Positions 8,976-15,023 of a stretch of 64,000 nt of DNA are shown one piece after another. Position 1 is the first letter of the stretch. Every line of letters starts with the position of its first letter. The position numbers were made by a program, and so were the translations under genes. The stretch comes from Amycolatopsis japonica. GTDB lineage: Bacteria; Actinomycetota; Actinomycetes; Mycobacteriales; Pseudonocardiaceae. The stretch is taken from the NCBI RefSeq assembly GCF_000732925.1, contig NZ_CP008953.1:5456001-5520000 (forward strand), read 5' to 3'. Under the pieces are notes generated by a model. The model had not been told where the DNA came from. It saw nothing but the letters and a program-made list of their open reading frames with translations, and ran no database searches.

Positions 8976-8991
8976 TCGAACACATGTTCTA
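8976..8991. promoter_or_regulatory. LexA (SOS) box, proximal copy
   Basis: TCGAACACATGTTCTA matches the actinobacterial LexA consensus TCGAACnnnnGTTCGA at 11 of 12 fixed positions. It lies nine bases upstream of the GTG start of the radical SAM gene. Confidence 0.72.
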
Positions 8992-8999
8992 GACAGGTG

Positions 9000-9015
9000 T
9001 CAAACGTATGTTCGA
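9000..9015. promoter_or_regulatory. LexA (SOS) box, distal copy
   Basis: TCAAACGTATGTTCGA matches TCGAACnnnnGTTCGA at 11 of 12 fixed positions. Its centre is 24 bases from the proximal box, and a TTGACA -35-like hexamer on the minus strand overlaps its edge (8998-9003). Confidence 0.72.
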
Positions 9016-9033
9016 ACGAGGGTGATCTTCGCG

Positions 9034-9095
9034 GCATTTCGTCCTCTGGATGCGGTAGTTGCACGCGCAAGGACCGCATCCAGAGGACTAAATGC
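9034..9095. repeat. Intergenic palindrome, TCCTCT family, double unit
   Basis: Arms 9034-9062 and 9067-9095 (29 bases each, three mismatches) with a four-base loop ACGC. Each arm holds the unit GTCCTCTGGATGCGG or its complement. It lies between the radical SAM promoter and the 3' end of the sucrase/ferredoxin-like gene, for which it could act as a terminator. A near-identical element is at 35846-35909. Confidence 0.85.
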
Positions 9096-9098
9096 GAG

Positions 9099-10046
9099 CT
9101 AGAGCTTCGTGATCTCGTCGGCCACGTATCCGGCGGGCTGGATCAACCCCGCGCACCGGCTTTCCCCGCGCGGCGCGGCCGAACGCCGCCGCACGGTCAC
9201 CGAGTAGAAGTCCTCGCCGCCGCGCACGGTCACGACCCGCGCGTCGGATTCGAGCAGCGGCTCCTCCTGGACGGCGAGCACGTCGTCCAGGCCGGGGAGA
9301 TCCAGCCGCCGCCGGAGCGCGATCTCCGCGAACTGCGCCCACGCCGTCCGGGCGGACGTCCGGCCGCGAAGCTGCTCCGGTTCGACCTGACCGCGCAGCG
9401 CGGCCTTGGCGACCAGCCCCGCTTCGGCCGGGTTGAGCTGGCCGTGCAGGAAACCGTCGGGGACCACCAGCAGGTTGCCCGCCCAGCGATCGCCGCCGAC
9501 GTGGCTGACCTCCCAGGACCGGCCGGGATGGTTGGTGTTGAGCGCCGAGGCCAGCGGGCGGCCGAGCACCGCGCAGCACATGTCCTTGGTGCCGTGGGTG
9601 CAGACCAGGAACAGCGGCCCGTCCACGCGGGTGCCGAGCCCGCCGGCGCCTTCCGCGACGGCTTCGAGGTCCAGCGTGGCCAGTTCACCGAGGTCGTGGA
9701 TTTCGAGGCGTTCCAGCCAGCGGTTGCCCGGTTCGCCCCCGCCGACGTACACGGAACGGGGGCGATCCGGGTCACGCTGATGTTTGCCGGGACGGCGGAT
9801 GAGCAGCGGACGGAGCCCGTGCGACCGTCTCAAGTTCTCGAGCAGCTCACGCCGCTCGGCGGGGAAGGCCTCGTCGAGGACGTTTTCCAGCGCGTCCGCG
9901 GGCCAGGGGCCCGGCTGTTCGATGAGCAGCCAGCACCGCATGTCCGCCGCGGTGCCGGCAGGGCTCGCCCCGAGCATGCGCGCGACGGTCGCGCAGCCCG
10001 GCAACGCGGCGGGCGGCGCTTCCGTGTCCGAGAGCTGAGCGGTCAT
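9099..10046 (-). CDS. Sucrase/ferredoxin-like (thioredoxin-like [2Fe-2S]-type) family protein
   Basis: A 315-residue protein with the hallmark LVCTHGTKDMCCAVLGRPLA Cys cluster and the downstream VSHVGGDRWAGNLLVVPDG stretch of the Suc_Fer-like family, a thioredoxin-like ferredoxin fold. The C-terminal quarter carries CAGLIQPAGY. Family members are often found near siderophore or iron genes and are thought to handle electrons, but none has a settled reaction. A start at ATG 10044-10046 fits, with an iron-box-like operator 25 bases upstream, so iron repression is likely. Confidence 0.85.
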   Translation of the reverse strand: MTAQLSDTEAPPAALPGCATVARMLGASPAGTAADMRCWLLIEQPGPWPADALENVLDEAFPAERRELLENLRRSHGLRPLLIRRPGKHQRDPDRPRSVYVGGGEPGNRWLERLEIHDLGELATLDLEAVAEGAGGLGTRVDGPLFLVCTHGTKDMCCAVLGRPLASALNTNHPGRSWEVSHVGGDRWAGNLLVVPDGFLHGQLNPAEAGLVAKAALRGQVEPEQLRGRTSARTAWAQFAEIALRRRLDLPGLDDVLAVQEEPLLESDARVVTVRGGEDFYSVTVRRRSAAPRGESRCAGLIQPAGYVADEITKL

Positions 10047-10070
10047 CGGCTGACCCCTCCGGACCTCACC

Positions 10071-10089
10071 TTAGGCATGCCTTAGCTTA
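10071..10089. promoter_or_regulatory. Iron-box-like operator (DtxR/IdeR/DmdR type)
   Basis: TTAGGCATGCCTTAGCTTA. Its reverse complement matches the consensus TTAGGTTAGGCTAACCTAA at about 13 of 19 positions. It is 25 bases upstream of the sucrase/ferredoxin-like start codon, where a repressor would block the promoter. Confidence 0.6.
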
Positions 10090-10131
10090 CCCCGTCCGGG
10101 CTCCCTTCACACTTCTCGCCTCCTGTGACCT

Positions 10132-11313
10132 TCAGCCGATCGAGAGCAATCCCTGCGTGGTGAGCTCGCCGAGGAAGGCCCGCACCGTCCCCCGATCGAG
10201 TTCGGACAGCTCGGCGAGTCGCTTGACCGCCTGCGGCGAGCCGTCGAGCAGCGCCTTCAGCAGCGGGGTCGCGGCGCTCGCGAAGACGAACCGTTTCCCG
10301 TCCGCGAGCAGGGTCACCCGGCCGTCACCTTCTTCGAGCACCGCCCTCGGGACGAGGAACCGGACCTCGGTCTCGTCGCCGTCCGGCAGCAGGCCGGGGG
10401 TCGCCGCCCAGGGCAGGCCGACACGCGGATGCGCAGGTGCCGCCGAGTCGCGTTCGGCGAGGAATCTGTCGACGACGTCGGTGGTCAGCGCGGCTTCCAG
10501 TTCCGCGCGCAGGGCCGCGGCGCGGGCCGCACGCTCCTCGGCCGTCCCGAACCGCGGGAGGTCCTGCCGGAACGCGGTGCTCGCCCGCAGCTTGTCGGCG
10601 AGCCACGAGACGAGGTCGATCCCCGTCGCCGGGCTGAAGCCGAGCGTGAGATGCAGCGACATCTCCCCCACCGCGGTGACGTCGTGCCAGTGCCCGCGCG
10701 GGACGTAGAGGACGTCGCCGTCTTCGAGGACGAAGTCGTCGATCGGCTCCCCCGGCCGCTCGGGCTGTTCGACGTCGCGATGCAGCGGGGCGGGCCTGGT
10801 CGGGCCGTGCATCCGCCAGCGTTTGCGGCCGGCGACCTGGATGATGAACGCGTCGTGGTCGTCCCAGTGCACGTCGAAACCGTGGGTCACGCCCCAGCCG
10901 GCGTACAGGTTGACCTGGACGCTCTCGCGGAGGTCGTGTTCGAGGCTTCTGGCGAGATCGCCGATCGGGTCGCTGAGTTCCTGGATGGCGTCGAGCACCA
11001 TCGTCGCGCCGCCGCGGAGATGCTCCGTGAAGGGAGCGGCCTGCAGGCGGGGGACGGTGCCACTGCGGCGGGTGGGGACGAGATCGGTGTAGCTCTCCAT
11101 GGGCACCGGGGTGCCATCGAGCGCGAGGCGCAGCCGCGGGAACTCCAGGCGGTGCTGCCGGAGGATCGCGTTCAGCGCCGGCCACGGCAGCAGGTCGGCG
11201 AACCGGCCCGCGCGGCCTTCGAAACGGCGGTAGGTCTCGCCCTGGACGTCTTGGAAGAACTGGCTGACCCCGAGCGGAGCCACGAGGTCAGCCAGCGTCG
11301 GCGTTTCGGGCAC
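10132..11313 (-). CDS. JmjC/cupin-fold 2-oxoglutarate oxygenase (ribosomal-oxygenase-like)
   Basis: 393 residues. The iron facial triad is visible: His149 and Asp151 in FDVHWDDHD and His210 (or 208) in YVPRGHWHDV, followed by SLHLTLGFSP. A C-terminal winged-helix-like segment (LSELDRGTVRAFLGELTTQG) matches the layout of bacterial ROX/YcfD-type protein hydroxylases, which hydroxylate ribosomal proteins. Start is GTG at 11311-11313, directly abutting the TGA of a 43-codon peptide gene, so the two are translationally coupled. That context suggests the small peptide as substrate or partner rather than a ribosomal protein; this is inference. Confidence 0.83.
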   Translation of the reverse strand: MPETPTLADLVAPLGVSQFFQDVQGETYRRFEGRAGRFADLLPWPALNAILRQHRLEFPRLRLALDGTPVPMESYTDLVPTRRSGTVPRLQAAPFTEHLRGGATMVLDAIQELSDPIGDLARSLEHDLRESVQVNLYAGWGVTHGFDVHWDDHDAFIIQVAGRKRWRMHGPTRPAPLHRDVEQPERPGEPIDDFVLEDGDVLYVPRGHWHDVTAVGEMSLHLTLGFSPATGIDLVSWLADKLRASTAFRQDLPRFGTAEERAARAAALRAELEAALTTDVVDRFLAERDSAAPAHPRVGLPWAATPGLLPDGDETEVRFLVPRAVLEEGDGRVTLLADGKRFVFASAATPLLKALLDGSPQAVKRLAELSELDRGTVRAFLGELTTQGLLSIG

Positions 11314-11445
11314 TCAGCCGTCGTTGCCGTCGTTGTCGGCGGCCGCGCCGTTGGCCTTCCCGCGGTCGACCGCGGTCGGGATCTTCTCGACCTCCAGCAG
11401 CAAACCGCTGTCGGGAGCCTGCGTACCTGACTGTTCCTGTGCCAT
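11314..11445 (-). CDS. 43-residue acidic peptide, candidate substrate of the adjoining JmjC oxygenase
   Basis: ATG at 11443-11445 with ribosome site AAAGGTGG about five bases upstream; TGA at 11314-11316, then immediately the GTG of the oxygenase gene. The peptide begins MAQEQSGTQAPDSG, has a hydrophobic-acidic middle LLLEVEKIPTAVDRGK, and ends NGAAADNDGNDG, with two Asn and three Asp in the last seven residues. It has no signal peptide, no membrane segment and no Cys. A leader-like front and an Asn/Asp/Gly tail next to an Asn/Asp/Arg-hydroxylase-type enzyme resemble a modified-peptide precursor. I do not recognise a named precursor family. Confidence 0.68.
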   Translation of the reverse strand: MAQEQSGTQAPDSGLLLEVEKIPTAVDRGKANGAAADNDGNDG

Positions 11446-11616
11446 CCTGCCACCTTTTTCTAGACGAGCGGACGGACCGAAAATCGGCCTGGAGCGCCGC
11501 CAAGCCTACGACACGTTTCGGGAAAATTCACTGTCCAGCAGGGAAAAACGGCCTTGTGAGCGATCTTCGACACCGTGGCGCCGGTTCACCCGGACAGCGG
11601 TTCTAAGCTGGCATTC

Positions 11617-12027
11617 ATGGCTGAACCGGCATCCGTCCCCCGCCCGCGATGGGACGCGTTCGCGGCCATCGGAGCGGGTGGCGCGCTCGGCAGTCTCGCC
11701 CGCTACGGCCTCTCCGTCGCGGTCCCCCACTCTCCCGGCCGGTTCCCGCTTTCCACCTTTGCCACCAACGTTTCCGGCTGTCTGCTGATCGGTGTCCTGA
11801 CGGCGCTGCTGACCGCGGCGAAGAAACCGCACAGACTGCTACGGCCGTTCCTCGGGGTCGGGATCCTGGGCGGCTACACCACGTTTTCGACCTATGCGAC
11901 GGACACACTCGATCTTGTGACGGCGGGACGTCCGTTCACCGGGTTGGCGTACGCGTTCGCCACGGTGGCCGCCGCACTGGTAGCCGTCTACGCCGGACAC
12001 GAGATCACCCGCGCGGTGCGGAAATGA
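11617..12027 (+). CDS. crcB: Fluoride channel subunit (CrcB/Fluc), first of pair
   Basis: 136 residues, about four membrane helices. Fluc signatures are present: GAGGALGSLARYGLS near the N-terminus, the TFATNVSGCLLIG helix with its conserved Asn, and GGYTTFSTYATD with the Phe/Thr/Ser fluoride track. Fluc exports fluoride as an antiparallel dimer; tandem genes such as this pair usually encode the two halves of a heterodimer. The chosen ATG is at 11617; an in-frame codon further upstream would add a non-hydrophobic lead. The stop overlaps the next crcB by ATGA. No fluoride riboswitch is evident upstream. Confidence 0.95.
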   Translation: MAEPASVPRPRWDAFAAIGAGGALGSLARYGLSVAVPHSPGRFPLSTFATNVSGCLLIGVLTALLTAAKKPHRLLRPFLGVGILGGYTTFSTYATDTLDLVTAGRPFTGLAYAFATVAAALVAVYAGHEITRAVRK

Positions 12028-12398
12028 CCGTTCTGTTCGTCGCGCTCGGCGGCGGCCTCGGCGCGATCCTGCGATTCCTGACCGACCGGCGCGTCCAGGC
12101 CTGGCGGAAATCCGCGTTCCCGTGGGGCACGCTCACGGTGAACGTCGTCGGCTCGGCGATCCTCGGCGCGCTGACCGGCTGGGCACTGCACGGCGGGCAG
12201 CCGGACACCGTCCGCGCACTGCTGGCCGTCGGTTTCTGCGGCGGGCTCACGACGTTCTCGACGTTCGGGTACGAAACCCTGCTGCTGTTCACCGGAAAGC
12301 GGCGAGCACGCGCCGTGCTGTACGTCGGCGTCACGATGGCCGCCGGGATCGGCGCCGCGGCGATCGGGCTCCTGATCGCGTCCGCGATCTGGCGCTGA
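12024..12398 (+). CDS. crcB: Fluoride channel subunit (CrcB/Fluc), second of pair
   Basis: 124 residues starting at the ATG (12024) that overlaps the first subunit's stop. It carries GGGLGAILRFLTDR, TLTVNVVGSAILG and CGGLTTFSTFGYE, the three Fluc signatures. With the upstream gene it should form a heterodimeric fluoride exporter in the cytoplasmic membrane. It ends two bases before the convergent MarR gene. Confidence 0.95.
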   Translation: MTVLFVALGGGLGAILRFLTDRRVQAWRKSAFPWGTLTVNVVGSAILGALTGWALHGGQPDTVRALLAVGFCGGLTTFSTFGYETLLLFTGKRRARAVLYVGVTMAAGIGAAAIGLLIASAIWR

Positions 12399-12399
12399 C

Positions 12400-12825
12400 T
12401 CAGTCTTCGGGCGCCATCCGCCACGCGGCCGCGGCGATCGCCTCGCGCTGCTCGGCCGGGAGGTCGGCGGCCATCTCCTCCAGCTTCTCGACGACGCCTT
12501 CGTGGGCGGCGTTCGCGAGCCGGAGCCCTTCTTCGGTCAGCGTGATCTTCAGCGCGCGGCGGTCGCCGGAATCCGCGACCCGCTCGACGAGCGCGCGCCG
12601 CTGCACGCGGTCCACCAGACCGGTGACGCTGGACTTCTCGAGATTCAGCATCTTGCCGAGGTCGGTCATCCCGACCCCCGTCTCCCCCTGTGCCAGCACG
12701 CAGAGCAGCTGCGCCTGCTGCGGCGTGAGGTCGTGAGACCGGCCGACGTCGATGAAAGCCCGCTGCACGAGATGCGAAAGCCGCACCAGCGCGGTCGCGA
12801 ATCCGAGGTCTTCGGCCGTGGTCAT
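12400..12825 (-). CDS. MarR-family transcriptional regulator
   Basis: 141 residues with the MarR winged helix: LTPQQAQLLCVLAQ, recognition-helix region LGKMLNLEKSSVTGLVDRV, and the wing ERVADSGDRRALKITLTEEG. It is divergent from the FAD oxidoreductase gene, and the 86-base gap between them holds a perfect palindrome (12858-12874) that is a natural operator. It likely represses itself and the oxidoreductase and responds to a small phenolic or oxidant ligand, as MarR proteins do; the ligand is unknown. Confidence 0.93.
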   Translation of the reverse strand: MTTAEDLGFATALVRLSHLVQRAFIDVGRSHDLTPQQAQLLCVLAQGETGVGMTDLGKMLNLEKSSVTGLVDRVQRRALVERVADSGDRRALKITLTEEGLRLANAAHEGVVEKLEEMAADLPAEQREAIAAAAWRMAPED

Positions 12826-12857
12826 GACCGAAGTCTACTTGACGATCGTTCGGAGTA

Positions 12858-12874
12858 CGAACTACTGTAGTTCG
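12858..12874. promoter_or_regulatory. Palindromic operator, probable MarR site
   Basis: CGAACTACTGTAGTTCG is a perfect 8-1-8 palindrome in the divergent promoter of the MarR and FAD oxidoreductase genes. A further half-site CTACGAACTA lies at about 12893-12902, close to the oxidoreductase start. Confidence 0.75.
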
Positions 12875-12911
12875 CAGTACCAACATTACGCACTACGAAC
12901 TAGGGGATCTC

Positions 12912-13988
12912 ATGACCACGACCGTGGCCGTCATCGGCGGGGGATACGGCGGCACGACCGTCGCCAAGGAGCTGGACTCGTTCGCCGACGTCGTGCTCGT
13001 CGAGCCGCGCGAGGACTTCGTCCACCACGTCGCCGCGTTGCGCGGGCTCGTCGATCCCGAGTGGACGGATCGGCTCTTCTACCCGTACTCCGGGCTTCTC
13101 GAGCGAGGACGGGTGCTGCGCGACCGCGCGGTGAGCGTGGACCAGGGCGGCGTCACGCTCGCGTCGGGTGAGCGGCTCGTGCCGGACTTCGTCGTGCTGG
13201 CGACCGGTTCGGCGTACCCGTTCCCGGCGAAGATCGATTTCCACGACAGCGCTTCGGCGAAGGCGAAGATCCGCGCCACCCGGGAGGAACTCGCGGGAGC
13301 GGAGAAGGTGCTGCTGCTCGGCGCGGGCCCGGTGGGCCTCGAACTGGCGGGCGAGATCAAGGCGGTGTGGCCGGAGAAGACGGTGACGATCGTCGACCCG
13401 GCGACGGAGATCCTGGCCGGTTTCCCGGACGAGTTCCGCGCCGAGATCCGCCGTCAGCTCGACGATCTGGGCATCGAACTCCTGCTCGGCACTTCACTGA
13501 CCGAGGCCCCCGTCTCGGAACCGGGGCAGGCCAAGACGTTCACCTCGGGACTCAGCGGCGGCGGCGAGGTGACCGCCGACCTGTGGTTCCAGTGCTACGG
13601 CGGCGCGCCGCACACCGCGTACCTCGACGGCGAACTGGCCGCCGCGCGGCAGGCGAACGGGCAGGTCGAGGTGACGTCCGAACTGCGTCTGCCGGGGCAG
13701 CCCCGCGTGTTCGCGCTCGGCGACATCACCGCGCTGCCGGAGGGGAAGCTGGCGAAGGTGGCCGGTGACCACGCGGAGGTCGTCGTGGCCAACATCCGGG
13801 CGCTGATCGAAGGCGGCGAACTGCGCACGCACACGCCGGGCGGGCCGATGATCTCGTTGCCGCTCGGGCCTTCCGGGGGCGCGACCTACGCCGAGGAGGT
13901 CGGCGTCCTGGACGCGGCGACGACGTCGGAGATCAAGGGGGCGCACATGATGGCGTCGCGGTACGACGAGCTGTTCAACGTCGCCTGA
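12912..13988 (+). CDS. FAD-dependent NAD(P)H oxidoreductase (NDH-2/AIFM2-like)
   Basis: 358 residues with two dinucleotide-binding folds: AVIGGGYGGTTVAKEL at the N-terminus for FAD and LLLGAGPVGLELAGEI near residue 140 for NAD(P)H. The second FAD-contacting segment is RVFALGDITALPEGK. The length and absence of redox Cys fit the AIFM2/FSP1-like branch, which reduces quinones. An acidic, non-membrane C-terminus argues against a canonical respiratory NDH-2. It is divergent from the MarR gene and probably controlled by it. Confidence 0.88.
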   Translation: MTTTVAVIGGGYGGTTVAKELDSFADVVLVEPREDFVHHVAALRGLVDPEWTDRLFYPYSGLLERGRVLRDRAVSVDQGGVTLASGERLVPDFVVLATGSAYPFPAKIDFHDSASAKAKIRATREELAGAEKVLLLGAGPVGLELAGEIKAVWPEKTVTIVDPATEILAGFPDEFRAEIRRQLDDLGIELLLGTSLTEAPVSEPGQAKTFTSGLSGGGEVTADLWFQCYGGAPHTAYLDGELAAARQANGQVEVTSELRLPGQPRVFALGDITALPEGKLAKVAGDHAEVVVANIRALIEGGELRTHTPGGPMISLPLGPSGGATYAEEVGVLDAATTSEIKGAHMMASRYDELFNVA

Positions 13989-14001
13989 GCCGTCCCGCGC
14001 G

Positions 14002-14054
14002 CGCAATGAAGGACGCTTTCATAGCAAATTTTGCGATGAAAGCGTCCTTCATTG
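14002..14054. repeat. 53-base intergenic palindrome (TGAA family)
   Basis: Arms 14002-14027 and 14029-14054 match at 25 of 26 positions around a single central base. Each arm is itself partly palindromic (ATGAAGGACGCTTTCAT). It separates the convergent FAD oxidoreductase and LLM genes, where it could serve as a bidirectional terminator. Same length and plan as 30688-30740 and 51963-52015. Confidence 0.85.
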
Positions 14055-14069
14055 CATCCGGTGACGCGA

Positions 14070-15023
14070 TCAGGACCGCGGAGCGAGACCCCGCACGTGC
14101 GCGAACGGATCCTCACCCGTCGGCAACAGCGCGATGATCGGCGTCGTCAGCCCGTTGTCCACATAGGACTGCACCTGCTCGCGGCAGGATTCGAGGCTGC
14201 CGTGGACGATCAGGTCGTCGACGACCTCGTCCGGGATGACCTGGTTCGCCTTCTGCCGGTCGCCCGCCGCCCACGCCTCGTGCATCGGCGCGAGCGCCTC
14301 ACCGCGGCCGAGCCATTCGTGGAACGCCGCGTACACCGGCACGGTCAGGTAGCTCGAGATGAGCATCCGGCCGAGCCCGCGAGCGGCGTTCTTGTCTTCG
14401 GTGGGGCAGACGAAGATCCGCGCCGCCAGTTCGACGTCCGGCCCGATTTCCGCGCGCACCTTCGGCACGTCGGAGGCGGCGAGCCAGTTGGTGATGGCGC
14501 CGTCGGCCTCCTTCGCCGCCAGCCGCAGCATGCCCGGCCGCAGCGCGGCGAGCATGATCGACGGCGGCGGGTCGGCGGGCCGCTCCAGCCGGAACTTGCT
14601 GACGGAGAACGACTCGTACTGCTCGGTGACCTTCTCCCCCGCCAGCGCGGAACGCAGGAACCGCAGGGTGTCCCGGGAGCGCGCGAACGGCGCCTCGAAC
14701 TCGGCGGCGTTCCAGTTCTTCACGATCACCGGCGACGACGCGCCGATGCCGAGCACGAACCGGCCGGGCGCCAGTTCCGCGACGGTCGCCGCGCTCATCG
14801 CCAGCAGCCCGGGCCCGCGCGTGTACACCGGCACGATCGCGGTGCCCAGCCGCAACTGCGGCGCCCACTGCGAAGCCAGCACCAGCGGCGTGAAGGCGTC
14901 GTGGCCCGCCGTCTCGGCCGACCACGCGTCGGTGTAGCCGAGATCCGGCAGTTCCCGCACCATCTCCTCGTGCGCCGCGAGCGGCACCCCGGTCAGCGGA
15001 ATGGTGATGCCCCACCGTTTCAT
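14070..15023 (-). CDS. LLM-class (luciferase-like) oxidoreductase, probably F420-dependent
   Basis: 317 residues with a luciferase-like TIM barrel: GITIPLTGVP strand, LGYTDAWSAETAGHD, LRLGTAIVPVYTRGP and RFVLGIGASSPVIVKNWNA. This pattern belongs to the actinobacterial branch that mostly uses F420. The substrate is unknown. Its ATG overlaps the stop of the S9 peptidase gene by ATGA, so the two are cotranslated. Confidence 0.85.
   Translation of the reverse strand: MKRWGITIPLTGVPLAAHEEMVRELPDLGYTDAWSAETAGHDAFTPLVLASQWAPQLRLGTAIVPVYTRGPGLLAMSAATVAELAPGRFVLGIGASSPVIVKNWNAAEFEAPFARSRDTLRFLRSALAGEKVTEQYESFSVSKFRLERPADPPPSIMLAALRPGMLRLAAKEADGAITNWLAASDVPKVRAEIGPDVELAARIFVCPTEDKNAARGLGRMLISSYLTVPVYAAFHEWLGRGEALAPMHEAWAAGDRQKANQVIPDEVVDDLIVHGSLESCREQVQSYVDNGLTTPIIALLPTGEDPFAHVRGLAPRS

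Noticed and set aside
11446..11616. Fluoride riboswitch upstream of the crcB pair
   Set aside because: I could not find the conserved riboswitch core; a covariance search would settle it.
14070..15023. LLM oxidoreductases (here and at 36305-37345) as part of a natural-product cluster
   Set aside because: The surrounding genes are housekeeping or catabolic; no polyketide, peptide synthetase or terpene gene is in the window.
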